Assembly: GCF_000003815.2 (NCBI RefSeq)
Contig: NC_049987.1
Span: 24,404,591 to 24,468,590, forward strand
Origin: Branchiostoma floridae
Taxonomy: Eukaryota; Chordata; Leptocardii; Amphioxiformes; Branchiostomatidae
Direction of reading: 5' to 3'
DNA length: 64,000 bases
The notes below the pieces were generated by a model. The model saw only the letters and a list, made by a program, of their open reading frames with translations, did not search any database and was not told the origin of the DNA. The translations under genes and the position numbers were made by a program. Shown piece by piece: positions 12,601 to 27,600 of the stretch (its first letter is position 1; every line of letters begins with the position of its first letter).

Positions 12601-15600
12601 TGATGCCATCAATAGAATGGACTCAACATGACCTCACGGCAGAGCGTACAAAAGACTGTGTGTCCGCATACGTACAACATATTGTGCTTAGCCTTAGTAA
12701 ATCGTTCAACCTTCTTGGCCACATAATTGAGGCAGCCGCTTTTTGGCAAACATTTTTTATCACGTACCCGGACGGTGTCCTCCATGTAATGGGCTCAACA
12801 TGGCCTCAAGGCGCTGGGCATACAAAAGGCTGCGTCTCTGCGTACGTAAATATCGATTGGAACCGAAAAAAGGTTGCGGCGGTTATTGTTCTTCGGAAAA
12901 TCGTTACGGCTGTTGTTTCATTATCACTTAATTAAAACTATCAATTCTGAGGGAAGCAGGGAAGGAACAGATCGTGATGGATGGACCTTAACTGCTGACA
13001 TCTGGCTGGACAATAACGCTGGACTTTGAGGTGGTGAAAGATCTAGGAATCTGTCACAGCTGTGAAGGACCCAAGCAGTTTCTAATATTAGCTTCCCCAC
13101 TGAAAATAAAGAAATTATAACTATAGAAGAACTATAGCGAAAAGATGATGCAGAATCCAATGGGAGCTGTACTTGGGGAAGTGAAAAGAGCAAAGAATCT
13201 GTCAATATTACGTGAAGGACTTTGCTGCTAATACTATCTTCACCACTGGACAATGAGGCCGCGCTTTTGGGATGGAAAAAGAAGCCAGGGATATTTCAAT
13301 CTTTTCATAGGCCCCTTCGCACGATAATCGGAATGAGCCGGAATGTCTTCTGAATAAAGTTTTTTTTGTATTTTCCTGGGAATCTGGAATGCAGTGAGAA
13401 TTTCTTTCGTTATCATTCATGCGGCATTCCGACTCATTCTGCCTCTCGTATGAAGAGCAATCCCCGCCCGAATGTGGCACGAATTTTGCAAATACTTCAT
13501 TCCGGCTGGTTCTGCCATTCACTGCAAATATTTGACTGATCAGTGACGCTGCACTTTTGGGATGGAAAAAAAAACAAGTATTCCATCCGTGAATAGTTTC
13601 ATAAAGTTGATACATGTACATCATTGAATAAAGAGACTCTTTGCATTAAGCTGTCTGTACATATATGTAAATACTTGAAATAGTTGAACTGTAATTTCCA
13701 ATACCAAAATTGGACTCACCCAAATTTTCGACTGTACAGCATCAGTCTTTGTCAAGGAATGAACAATCCACTGCTGTTGTGACGTCACGTTATGTAGATA
13801 GAACACGTGACTCAGTAAGCAGTGGATTATAGGTTGCAGGAAGTCTATGGCGCCCACCGTCTCTGTTCAGGGATGGCCGTAGAGCCCGGATGTAGATTGC
13901 TTCTTTAATCCCTCTGGCGAAAAAGTCTGGTTCTGTGTCCAAAATGTCAACTTTGTCTAGTGACACTGAATGACCCGGCGATTCTATGTGTATATGTTGG
14001 GAAACTTCTGAGGTTTTTGAACTCTTGCGTTTGTGCTCAAGGAACCTGGTCTTAAGTGATCTCTCAGTCTCCCTAGACAAAGTTGACATTTTGGACACAG
14101 AACCAGACTTTTTCGCCAGAGGGATTAAAGAAGCAATCTACATCCGGGCTCTACGGCCATCCCTGAACAGAGACGGTGGGCGCCATAGACTTCCTGCAAC
14201 CTATAATCCACTGCTTACTGAGTCACGTGTTCTATCTACATAACGTGACGTCACAACAGCAGTGGATTGTTCATTCCTTGACAAAGGCTGATGCTGTACA
14301 GTCGAAAATTTGGGTGAGTCCAATTTTGGTGTTGGAAATTACAGTTCAACTATTTCAAGAATGACTTATACCAACACAGATGAACTTTCAAGTTAATATA
14401 TGTAAATAGTTAACGTTTTGTGACCGCATCTGTGAGCAGCGACACCTGTCCTGTAGTACAATGTGAACTAGTCAGAATTACCCTGAAGAAGGTGACAGAC
14501 GGTTAACGAAGAGATCTTTCAATCTTTTTCTTAAAGTACAGCGGGGAAGTACTCTAGCAGCTGCTAATATTAGCTTCACCATTGAAAATAAAAAAATCAT
14601 AACTGACGTATAGAAGAACAAAAAATGCAGAATCTGAGAGACGCTGCACCTGCAGACGGGTGTTTGTTTGTTTGTTTGTTTGTTTGTTTGTTTGCTTTTC
14701 ATTGAGGTCATGAAGGAAGAGGCAAGGGTTATCAGACACATCTTACCGCTCCCAAAATCATATCCAGTTGCTTGAGTAATTGCTATTTAGAGTACAAGAA
14801 AGGTCTTCACTCATTTAGATAACTCGACCTTGAGTGTCTATTGAGAGTCCACAGCCCGTGTGAGTGAGAATGACGTCCGCTGACGTAGACTACGCGCCTT
14901 ATAAAGCCATGTTCTCACGTCTCCTGCTCTCTCATCTCTCCATCAAGTGGGAAAAACTGCTCCGTCTGCCTCTGAAGTGTCAAGCTGGGCTGAAAGCATC
15001 CTTTAATAGAGAATCTGCCGAACATCAGATTTGGTCGTAGTGAGATCTCCTCCGGTTAGAACCGGGTTCTACTAGTATATATGAGTTGGAACATGTCTAC
15101 AAGACAAGTAGTCATGATAAAGGGGTTATGAAAGTTTTAAAAGATTGGAATATTTTCAAAGAATATACGCGTTTCAATCCTGGTTAGGGCATCTCGCTTG
15201 GGGATGCATCTGTGTTTCGGAAGGGACGTTATTCCTAAGTCACATTTCCAAACTGGGTCAGCTTTCGAGAAAAGACACCAAAATGCACAGAACGTAAAAA
15301 GAATAGTCGTGTTTATTTCTAGGTATACATTTTCGTTTCCTAAAAACCGCCCGGCTGTTCCCCGATTTGAAAATGTGACACTAGCAAAATATGGGAGTCC
15401 CGTGTTTGAGCAGGTTTCGTACGTTTAGGTGCACTCTCGCTGCACTTGAGTCAAGCTTGCGTCACTGTGGAGTTCGAACCGTGGTGCCACTATGCATTAC
15501 AAGGTCAACAACAACAATGAAAACAACACTTCTAGTAGCCATCCTAAAGTAACCAGCCCAGATATGGACTGTGTCCACCGCCGTGCCACAGACAGCGATA

Positions 15601-18600
15601 CTCGTAATCTGCCGAGACTGACAGAACTAATGGAAAGGCTTTCCCAAGTCAGACCCATTTGGATACAACTTCAGAGAGAGAGAGGCACTTTGCAACATTG
15701 TACACTTATAGACTTGTAGAAGAAAGCTTGCTTTCAATCATGCGTACAGTAAGAGCGCTTTCATCCCCGAGGTAAAAGCTAGGCGAAGCGTCCTGCGCAT
15801 GGAAATGCCAGGAGAGAGTTCTCCGTGTGAATCCTCTAGAGCGTATGGCGAAGATGGAATGGAATCAAGTGATTTGTGTTCGGAATTGTTTCGAGAAGCC
15901 ACGGCGGGCGCCTGTGGTGGCTGGCAAAGTCTGATATCCTGAGGTTAGACCATTTTCAACAGTTTCTCCTCTGTTTTGATTTTCTAGTCTAGCTTGGTTT
16001 GGTTTGGTTAGCCATAACCGGTGCAATGGCCGAGTGGGAAGAGTGTTCGCCTTGCATTCGGTCCCCGACCAAGTCATACCAAAGACTCTAAAAATGGTAC
16101 ATGCTGCTTTCTCTGCTTAGCACTCAGCACTAATGAGGAAGAGTATGGAAGTTAAACACTACCATAGTTAAACACTAATCACTACCGGCGGGCAGCCCCC
16201 TGCTGTAGTGACTTGCACAAATGTGTGTCCCAAGGGCTTCGAAGTGGAGATGGGCGCCGCCCTACGCGTCTGTAGATGCATGGACAAACTTGGTTTGGTT
16301 AGTTGGTTGGTCAGTCGGTCGATCGGTCGGTCGGCCGGTCGGCCGGTCCGTCGGTCGGTCGGTCGGTCGGTCGGTCGGTCGATCGGTCGGTCGGTCGGTT
16401 TTTGGATGGGTGTGTTGGATGGGTGGTTGCTTGCTTGCTTGCTTGCTTGCTTGCAATTGATTGATTGCTTGCGTGCTTGGAAAGTTGTTTGGCTGGTTGC
16501 TTGGTTCCTTCTTGGTTGCTTGTTTTCTGTCTTAGTACTAGCTACATGTGGAAAGTTAGCTGGTCGTTGGCTCTACAAGCAACACACTATCCTCTCTACT
16601 TGGTACTTGTCTGCTTGTTCTGAAACGGTGCAAGTGCATTGCCGTGAAGTCTGAAAGTCTCCGAGTCGATACTCCGGCATGCAGTGAACAGTAGAAGGTG
16701 AACCAAGGCAGGTCAAGGCTCTGCACGGACGATCCAATGCTGTGATGTATTCACCATGTACATGATACATACATAAAGCGGAAACGCGCTTTTGTACCAC
16801 ATTTATATTCCTCCCAGTCTCTGTGCATCCAGCTGAAACGGCAGCATCAACAGAACGCGTCCAGCTCACATCTCTGGCTACAGGCCAGCTCACAACTTCA
16901 CTTAATCCAGCCAATATTTGCTCGCACCAAACGCTTCTGCAATAAGGGCGAAAAACCGAGACAGTCAAGTGTAGATTGTAATGAACGATAGCCTTTATTG
17001 TACATTCAGCCACATATAGTGAGAGGACTTTTGATAGCTGTCTAAAGAGGTGTCTCTGATATTGAGAATGAATTCGAATTCTAAGAAAGTAATTCTATGA
17101 TACCACCATCAAAGGACCTAGCCATTGTACATATCAATTTTTGCACCATGTTAAGAATATATATAGTTAGTGGTTAAACCAGTTTTTCTATTTAGCTGTA
17201 CTTGCATGGAATTGTCCTGCTAGTTCATTCTAGTGACGCTGAAGAAGAGTGATGGATGTCACTCGAAACATCCGGAAGTAAATATCCGGTTTTACATCCA
17301 GTTGTATAGATTGAATTGTATTTGAATATTGCTTGCCTGGATGTCTAACCTTCATAAACGTACAAAACAGTGGGATTCTTATTCAACCTTATTTAAGGTA
17401 CAAAACGGGCAGATTCTTTGCTCCATGAGCATGTGGTTGTGCCTTCCTGATCCAATACATTTTCCGACCGTTTTCCACGGCACGCCTGCGACAATGATTA
17501 CAGGAATTATCACAAACACAGCCTCACTTAAATCAAAGCAGACAGCGAAAACAGCTTGCTGATGAAAGCCGCCTAGTTATTCCATAAAGCACCTGTGGTT
17601 CCGCTGAAAGGTATGGAACTGCATGCAAATAAGTCACGAATACAACTAGGCTTGATAGTCGCTAATTTACGTTTTGACAACCACTTTTGGCAGCATTTTT
17701 CAGGCTTACGGCAGCATATTTCAGCTCCCACGTAAGAGCAGTTGAATCCTCAACACACCGGGACCCAATCCCAATTTACAACAAGATGCTATCAAGGGGA
17801 CTATTAGAATTTTTAGAAAGATGTGAATCTCGGGAAAGGCTATTAGAATAAGTATATAGGTTCTTTAAACCGCCTCACCGTATTGAGATGGGATGCAGTT
17901 AAAACGTAATATATGTACATTTTGTAAAGGATACACTTTGTTATTCCAAATTATATTTAGTTCAATGTTGACAAAATCGAATTAGATTTGCAGCTACACA
18001 TTGATGGTTTGGCTTTCTTTAAGTTGAAATGCCATTGTGTATTGCGTTTTCTGCGGTTGCCTCCTAGTGCCATCATCTGGAGTAACTCTATGTCTATCCC
18101 CACGAGTGGACCGAACGGTCCGTCGGGCCCACTCCTTGATTGATGACCGCTTGTAACGACGGGTTTACATGGAGTGTAGATTAAGTGTCCAGAATCTGTG
18201 GAAACTCGTAATTAGATTACCATTACCGCTGATCCGTTACCATGGCAACTGGAGCGTACACCTCCGATGACGTCAAACCAGCGAAGAGGAAAACACCTTC
18301 CCACTGGGGTGCTACGCTGACATAAACTAGATTATCCTGATAAACACTAACAGACATTGTAAGATCGGCATTAGGTTCATTGTCTTATCTCATTATTCAT
18401 TTATATAAGTCATTTGATTATAAGAACTGTAAAAGCCAAGTGTTATTATTGCTTTTGCCCTGTTGTTAGTGTTGCGTTGGTTGAATAGTATTATTTCGAT
18501 TTTTTTCAATGTTTGTTAATGTGTTGTACTTTTGCTTTTCATTATTATGGTGTGTATTTCTCTTTTTTGCAAAATAAACAAAAACAACAAAAACACTGGC

Positions 18601-21600
18601 CTCTGACCTCCATAAGATTAGTTTAATGTGTATCTTCATGGTGCACCATTGTTTTCGCCCTTTAAGAATCTCTCAAAACGACTAAGATACTTATTTCAAA
18701 ATCTGTAGGCCTTTTCATCAGAAGTCAGCACGTCACCGGAACGTACTGCGCCTGCGCGAACCCTTGTGGTTTGGGGCTTGGTTTGGTCAACGTTGCATTG
18801 AAATCCCGCTTGTTGCACAGTATATGTTAGAGAGATGGTTTCATGTAAAACGTACACGGGATTTTACCCTTATATACGCACGTATTTTCTTAAATGCGGC
18901 CCTTTAGTAAACCGGGGGTTTAGCAAGGTTTAGCATGTCTATACTTTTCGCGCAGGCGCAGTACGTTCCGGTGACGTGCTTCAGAAGTCCATCTTCATGC
19001 ATCACGAGATTCTCGCGAATGCTCGCAAAGTCACGCGAGAATCCGCAAACTTTGATCTTGCTGATCGGCCGACCATGCCGATGACAAGGGGAATTAGCGC
19101 AGTGAACGGGGCACAACGTTCGGTGGTTTCATCTAGCCTCCTTCACCGGCCTCTCTGGGAAGTACTGGGAAGCCAATTTCGCCTAGCCCGTACAAGCTTT
19201 CCGGTGTATATTCCTTTCCCGGCATATATTCCTTTCCCGGCATAATATTCCCGGCTAAAAATTCGCGAATCGACCTAAAACCCGCCCCCCCCCCCCAAAA
19301 AAAAAATTGCCAAGCTTCCCAGAGAGGCCGATGAAGGAGGCTAGGTTTCATCATGGTTCTCCATTTACAGTCTGATAGATTTCTCGGCGTCGTAATCGAT
19401 CTAGTCTGGTAATCATTCCATCGGGACCTCCCCGTTACTCCTACGGTGCTAGAAGCGTTACCCGCCCGTCCCCTTCATAAGCGCACGCCGTAGAATTTTT
19501 TACGGGGATGGTTTCAGTTACATATAAGCTCACTGGACGGCGATAACTCGAAAGGTCGGCTAAAAAACAGGTTGTCAGAAACAGGTCTATGTTTAGCAGA
19601 CTAGGTTAGGTGAAACACCTCAAATCCGTCGTAGTAGCGTGTTTAGTCCAGTGGTTAGCGGCCCTGCCTTTGGAACTTGCTTGCGGCTGTATCCGCTACC
19701 GAAAAGGCCTGCAGTCTTTAGAACGGGACGTTAAAGTAAGACGTGGCCAACTATTAATTGTGCTTGTGCGCTAGGGGCTAGGGGAATTTCCCCGATACAA
19801 TGAACCTGTAGATACTGTACATAGCGTCTATCCTCTCTGTCACGACCAGTGGAAGACTAGCTCTTCGGTGAGCTAAAACTGAATAGAGATCACCTTCCTT
19901 TCCTTTCCCAAGGATGTCACGTTACATCGTGGTCCACTGTTCATTGTGCTTGTAGAAAAGAGCTGGGGGAATTCCCCCAGTACAATGAACCTGTAGACAC
20001 TGTACATAGCGTCTGTCCTCTCTGTCACGAACAGTGGAAGACTAGCTCTTCAGTGAGATAAAACTGGATAGAAATCATTTTCCTTTCCTTATGACATACA
20101 TAAGTTATGTTTCCTACGGACAGGACGTTACATCATGGTCTACTGTTCATTGTGTTTGTAGAAAAGAACTGGGGGAAATTTTCCTGACACAATGAACATG
20201 GTCACCAGTGTAGCAAACACACATGCCCCTTTGAAGAAATGCAAAGTTAGAGGTACACCTGCACCTTGGCTCACTAACGACCTTCGAGATCTCATTGCTC
20301 TTAGGGACAGTATGTACAAGAAAGCAAAACGATCAGGTAGTCCAACCGACATGACTGATTACAAAGCTATGAAAAACAGGGTAAATTACTTATGTCGGCA
20401 GGCTAAAAGGGATCATGCAGCCCAATCAGTAATTCAGGGGTCAGAAGGGGGGCAGGCTGGGGTTTGGAAGGCAATACGTACACTTCTACCCAACAAGACA
20501 CATAACACTGTCACTTACCTGGAGCACGAGGGACTGAGCATTTCTGATAGCAAAGGAATGGCAGAGACTTTTAACGACTTCTTCCATAAAGTCATACAGG
20601 ACCTGTGTGATGTACTCTCGAGGACTGTCTCGCCCTTCTCACCCACACAGTTTCTGAACGAGACTAACAGCTCTTTCAGTTTTACACCTGTCACAGTAGA
20701 GGCCATTACTGAACAACTGACAAAGCTGAATGTAAAAAAGGCCACCAGCCTGGGCAGCATTGATAACAGACTCCTAAAAACAGGAGCACAAGTCCTTGCC
20801 CCCTCACTTACGAACCTGTTAAATAAGTCACTGACCTCCGGGGAATTTCCGGAAAAGTGGAAGACGGCCAAAGTCATGCCAATACATAAAAAAGGTGACA
20901 GAACCATGTTAAGTAATTACCGCCCAGTGTCCATCTTGTCTAGTATTTCGAAAATACTTGAACGAGTGGTCCATAACCAGCTGTACGGTTATCTAAATCA
21001 GAACCGACTTCTCTCACAGTGTCAGTCAGGCTTTAGAAAGCTCCATTCCTGTGAAACTGCCTTGCATTCTGTAACTGAGGACTGGATCGACTCAATTGAT
21101 AAAAAACAACAAACAGGTGTGATTTTCTGCGACCTGTCCAGAGCCTTTGACACTCTAAACCACGACATTCTTTTGGATAAACTCAAGGCCTATGGGGTCG
21201 ACGAAATGGCTTGTAGTTGGTTCAAATCATACCTGACCGGTAGATTGTAGCGGACCTGCGTTAACTCAATCTTATCCAATACATCCTGTGTGACCTGTGG
21301 AGTACCCCAGGGGTCCATTCTTGGACCCCTCCTATTTATTGTTTATATCAATGACCTGCCTAATTGTGTACAGTCATGTAGAGTAGCTATGTATGCAGAT
21401 GACACGATTGTCTACTTCTCCCATCGCAGCATACAGACAATTCAGGAGACCCTACAGAATGACTGCACCCGACTCATGCACTGGTTCGTCGCTAACAAAC
21501 TATCCCTAAACCCTTTGAAATGCAAATCAATGTTGGTGGGATCACACAAGTCCAAAGCTACTGACCAGCAACTGCAGCTCATTCTAGATGACACAGAGCT

Positions 21601-24600
21601 GGAGCAAGTGGGCACTTTTAAGTACTTAGGAGTTGTCATAGACAAGGCCCTACTGTGGAATGACCACTTTCTCCATGTCAATAAGAAACTGTCGCAGATA
21701 ATTGGCATCATGAAGTGTTTAAGGCCATACCTAAACAGACAAGCGCTGTTGACAATCTACACTAGTCTGTTCCTCCCCCACATTCAATATTGCAGTACTG
21801 TATGGGACCAGGGAGGTAAAGGGGCCATCGACAAACTCCAAAAGTTGCAATATAGGGCGGGCAGGGTAATATTAGGGTGCGACCACTACACTTCTCGGGA
21901 AACTGTCTTGAACTTACTCGGCTGGACCCCTGTAGCACAGCACCACAGAAGAGCTAAGGCTGTTTTCATGTTCAAGGCTCTCAACGGTATGTTTCCTCCA
22001 CACATATCACATTTGTTCACTACATCTGCTGACACACATTCACACCACACCCGGCACAGTACACAGGGGGGGCTTCAACTACCAAAAACACGGTTACAAT
22101 ACAAGAAGAAGTCTCTCTCGTTTTCCGGTGCAGCTTTGTGGAACTCGCTACCTGCACACTTAAGAACAGCATCATCCATCTCTACTTTCAAAACCATCTA
22201 CACAACAGAATACCACATGATCTGATATGTAATCTGTCACGTCTTTTTTTTTCTGTTCACATTGGTATGCAAATTCCCATTACTTATTTGACTTCACTTA
22301 TGATTTCGAGTTGTTTTAGGATTAATGTGTACAATTGATTTGCCTTATTTTGTCTTAGTTAATTTGCGTTATCATTTGCCGATTCTTGCTGAGTCACCAT
22401 GTATTTGATTTTATACTGTTATCATTTGTTGTTATGTATGTACGGGGTTTCCCCCCAGGGTTCTTTGAAAAACGCCGGCAAGGCGACATGTAACCCTGGA
22501 TAAATAAGAATAAACAAACAAACAAACAAAGATACTGTACATAGCATCTGTCCTCTCTGTCAGGATCACAACCAGTAGCTAAACTAGATCAATACCACTT
22601 TTAGTTTCAGTGGAGAATGGTGACCAGGCAACTATCGATCAGTCGTTCCATCTTAATCTGCCTGCCGTTGTTTTGGAGATGGTGGATATATGGGCCTGGC
22701 GGATACATGGGCCTGTATGAAGGTAGTCAATGTCGCGGCCTCAGACAGGGAACAACGTGCTGTTAACGACTGCGAAAATCAATTACCATAAAGGTTGCCA
22801 CTTTAGCACAATGAGGACAACTGCGGTGCGCGTGCTTCATCGGAAACTGACGATTTATTGGAGTATTTTTGTCATGTCGGTTTTGTCAGTTCTATGAAAA
22901 TGGGGGTATGGATTTTCCTAACATGTGTGTGTGTGATAGCCTGGAATCCAGCCGTATTGTGCTTTGGTCGCTCCCTTGAGGTACGCTTCCTGCCAATACG
23001 ACTGGCCTTCGTTACCATTCGAACGATCGGCATTTCAATATTCGCACACTTAATGTGCGCGATTTCTGATTGGCTGTTAGCACCACCAAGGTGGAAATCG
23101 AACACAAACAATCATGTTTACAGTTTGTAATCGAACGGAACACTACTTCTATCTTTCGACTCATTAGTGACGTAAGGGCCGATCGTTCCAATCCTAACAA
23201 AGGCCAGACGTGTTGGCAGGAAGCAGAGCGACCAGAGCACAACACGGCTGGATTCCAGGCTATGTGTGTGATATTCCGGTGTAATATAACCAAAACGAAA
23301 CGTGCAATTGCGATGATGTTTGGTAGTTGGGTTGGCCTTGTTTATCTTGACGGTTTGACGGGCAGGCTTAATTTTGGGCCTCTTAGTGGTTGAACTTGAT
23401 ACTGCCAGTGGTCATTTTTGTGTCTTTGGCTCTGGACATGCTGTGGTCTTGTTGTCTTCTCGGTCATACCTTTACATTTTTCATTATATTCCCATTATGA
23501 AGTCAAGTGTTACACAAATACAATTTAGGTCGCAGAGAGTTCGCAGTGCCATTGATGTCTAGTGGAATGGGGGCCTTATGAAAAGGGACTATACGCTGTA
23601 GCATACCATTTACGGTAGAACATATGCCGAGGAGCCGCAGAATAATGCATTTAAAAACTCACAGCACTCGTCTGTTTGGAAATCGCAATGGTTATCCAGT
23701 GAGAAGTCTTGATATAGAAGTGCATTTGTGCTCCGACTTTCAATACAGCGTATACGCTACTTCGTTTCCAAATGTAAAATTTATAACTGGCGTTTAATTC
23801 CTTCCGCCCATTTGCTAGCCAATATGTTTGCGTACTACATTTTAAAAGACCATACTATGTGTTTGTCTGTTTCTTTGTTTATCAGCAATCTCCATCGATA
23901 ACCCCCATTGATGATACAAAATGTGCATACTATTTTCCCTAAAATCCTTATTTCATCATATGTAGAAATACAAACATTTGGCATTTGTGTGTTCTAGATG
24001 TTTGTTTCTCTAAATGTTCATGGTTGATCGCTTCAGTGTTTTTCTTACAGCGTCAAAATGTTACTGACTTTTGCCAAAGGGAACCGTTGGTACATACGGG
24101 AATTCACAATACAAAATATGCATAATATTCTTCCTAACTCCTTATTTCATCATATGTTCGACATACTTTTGACATTTGAATATTTGTTTTTCTAATCTTG
24201 ATGACCGCTTCAGGTTTTTATTTTTGCAGCGTTAAAATGCTGCTGACTTTTGCCAAATGGAAACGTTGGTACATACGGGACCCCGGGGACCTCGGCAAAG
24301 ACTATTGACCAGCCCATTCCATTACTCGCTTGGTTGCCGATTGACTACATTGAAACACCGCCCACACACACTAGCTACCCGGGGACCCACACACACTAGC
24401 TACCCGGGGACCCACACACACTAGCCACCCGGGGACCCACACACACTAGCCACCCGGGGACCCACACACACTAGCCACCCGGGGACCCACACACACTAGC
24501 CACCCGGGAACCCACACACACTAGCCACCCGGGGACCCACACACACTAGCCACCCGGGGACCCACACACACTAGCCACCCGGGGACCCACACACACTAGC

Positions 24601-27600
24601 TACCCGGGGACCCACACACACTAGCTACCCGGGGACCCACACACACACACTAGCTACCCGGGGACCCACACACACTACCCACCCGGGGACCCACACACAC
24701 TAGCTACCCGGGGACCCCCACACACTAGCCACCCGGGGGCCCACACACACTAGCCACCCGGGGACCCACACACACTAGCCACCCGGGAACCCACACACAC
24801 ACTAGCTACCCGGGGACCCACACACACTAGCTGCCCGGGGACCCACACACACTAGCTGCCCGGGGACCCACACACACTAGCTACCCGGGGACTATCCTTC
24901 ACCGAGATAAAATACAGGAAAGTGTAGAAGACTGTGAGATGTTAAGATATGCATTGTAAAATTTGTATCTTTATATCTTCTAAGTTGTAGGCGTTAAGTC
25001 GGTGGGTCTCTTCTAGCTACCCAGGAACTAGCCTTCTGCGAGATAACAAACAGAAAAGAGTAGAAGACTGTGAGATGTTAAGATATATGGATTGTAAAAT
25101 TTGTATCTTTATATCTTCTAAGTTGTAGGCGCTAAGTCGGTGGGTCTCTTCTAGCTACCCAGGAACTAGCCTTCTCCGAGATAACATACAGAAAAGAGTA
25201 GAAGACTGTGAGATGTTAAGATATATGGATGGTAAAATTTGTATCTTTATATCTTCTAAGCTGTAGGCGCTAAATCGGTGGGTCTCTTCTAGCTACCCAG
25301 AGACTAGTCTTTACCGAGATAACAAACAGAAAAGAGTAGAAGACTGTGAGATGTTAAGATATATGGATGGTAAAATTTGTATTTTTATATCTTCTAAGTT
25401 GTAGGCGCTAAGTCGGTGGGTCTCTTCTAGATACTCAGGAACTAGTCTTTACCGAGATAACATACAGAAAAGCGTTGAAGACTGAGGGATGTTAAGATAT
25501 ATGGATGGTAAAATTTGTATCTTTATATCTTCTAAGTTGTAGGCGCCAAGTCGGTGGGTCTCTTCTAGCTCCCCAGGGACTAGTCTTTACCAAGATAACA
25601 TACAGAAAAGCGTAGAAGACTGAGGGTTGTTACGATATGGATGGAAACAATTGTATCTTTAAAATCTTAAGTTGTGGGCGTAGTCGCAGGGGTTCTTCTG
25701 GGGCATTAAAAATGACAATGTTTTTCTAATGATCTAACTGAGTAAATTTCCCATGTCTACGCTCGCTTTCCCTATTCCCCCATGAGTAAAAATGGGTACC
25801 TTACTTCGGTTGGGGAGGTGAAAGGTGGTGGAAGGAGAGGGATGGGCTCCACCTTCCAATACTTTGCTCTAGGCACAGTTTACACTGTGAACTGACCCTA
25901 CAGCCTCAGAAAGTGGGCTACCTTTGTCTTTCTTAGAATATTTGTTTCTTTAAAAACCTGAGGAGTAATGTTGAGTCCTGGGGACTCTTAATTCCTCCGC
26001 TAACATTGCAGAAGAAAAAATGTCCCTTGATGATAAGTGTATATCGTCGCATTTGCCCGTTTCTACGCACGTTTTGCAATGGAAACACTCACGCAATTAC
26101 CTCCAAAAGTCGATTATGCCTCGGGAGTTGGACGACAAGTATAGCAATAAAGCTCAAGTCAAGGGACTCTGGTCGATTAGCGAGAAAGGTGACGTCAGCT
26201 ACTTTTCAGAGAAGAGGGTCCCATATTTGGAAATGGGTGGTTCAGAGAAAGGTGGAAAAGAGAAAATGACATAAAATCAGCAATTCGATCGTATTGACGC
26301 CACAAGTATAGTATTTGAAACTTAGCTGCCCATCGACAGCGATAGATACACACGACTGCCAAATGTACGATCAAACCAGGCATAATATAATACTTTCATG
26401 ACGTTATTTTTATTTTTCTAAAATTCTTTTTCTATAATTTGTATTTGCACATTTTATATTTGCTACTCAATGACAAGAGGCAAAAAATAGATCATGTGCC
26501 TCTTCAGTAAATCATGCCTGACGTACACTGTTGGAGAGCTATACAGGTTTCCCTCTGGTGATGCGACTGTTTATAAATACGAGATGAAAGGGCACCGAAT
26601 TTTGCTACAGGAAGTGATTTATGATTATTACCCCTGACCTTGTTTAGTAAATACTCCTGATAAATACAAATTGTTGGGTTGGAGGGTTATAATCATACAA
26701 TGGTAATGCTTCCCCGTAGCGAAGTGACTGTTTTTGCCGTGTGTTACCGAATTTCTTGCTTGAATTTTTAGCTGGGGGAAGTAAGTTATTGCCCAACAGT
26801 ATCACTCATGGCAACGTGTAAACGCAAATGTGAGCCCGGGTGATTCTGACACGACTCTGGCATCAATCTTACCATGCAGCCTTGGGCAGCTTCTCCAGTT
26901 TGTAATCCATCAGAAACTCTCTGAACCATGCAGGAAAGGGTCACGTCTGCAAATACGTTCCTGGAGTTCCTTTGGTTGTTTTACCTGTCCTCACGAATTG
27001 TTGATGTGGATGTTAAAGGTAGTGTAGTCCTAATGTTAAACAACAGAGGTGGTAAAATTATAGTCTTGCGTTGGAGCCTCGGCAGCTTCTCCGGTTTGTA
27101 ATCCATCAAAAAGTCTCTGAACCATGCAGGGCAGGGTCACGTCTGCAGATACGTGCCTGGAGTTCCTTTGACTACCTTGCCAGGCCTTATAGATTGTTGA
27201 CGTGGATGTTGAAGGTAGTGTTGTCCTGACGTTAAACAACAGACATTTGAGAGTTTTGTTTGTGTTGGTGTGTTTCTGTAGTTATTTGAACAAAACTGTC
27301 AGTAGAGTACGTCGATGTAGGTTAGACATCCAGGTAATAAGATACGCCAAAAATAGTTACTCAAGCAACTGGATATGGTTTNNNNNNNNNNNNNNNNNNN
27401 NNNNNNNNNNNNNNNNNNNNNNNNNNNNNNNNNNNNNNNNNNNNNNNNNNNNNNNNNNNNNNNNNNNNNNNNNNNNNNNNNTTTTTTTTTTGGGGTGGGA
27501 GGTAATTTGGGAGATTATTCCTAAAATAAAAACTGTCAAGTAGAATTACGTCGATGTAGGTTAGACATCCAGGTAATAAGATACGCCAAAAATAGTTACT

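Noticed and set aside
19634-19690. A functional tRNA gene
   Set aside because: An A-box-like sequence is present, but no complete cloverleaf with a standard B box, anticodon stem and acceptor stem can be folded. It is the head of a SINE.
24360-25690. CRISPR-like regular spacing of repeats
   Set aside because: The units are contiguous tandem repeats without unique spacers, and the genome is clearly eukaryotic.
26006-26274. Overlapping 84-87 codon frames as a small gene
   Set aside because: Two overlapping frames, no known motif, no splice or start context that favours either one.
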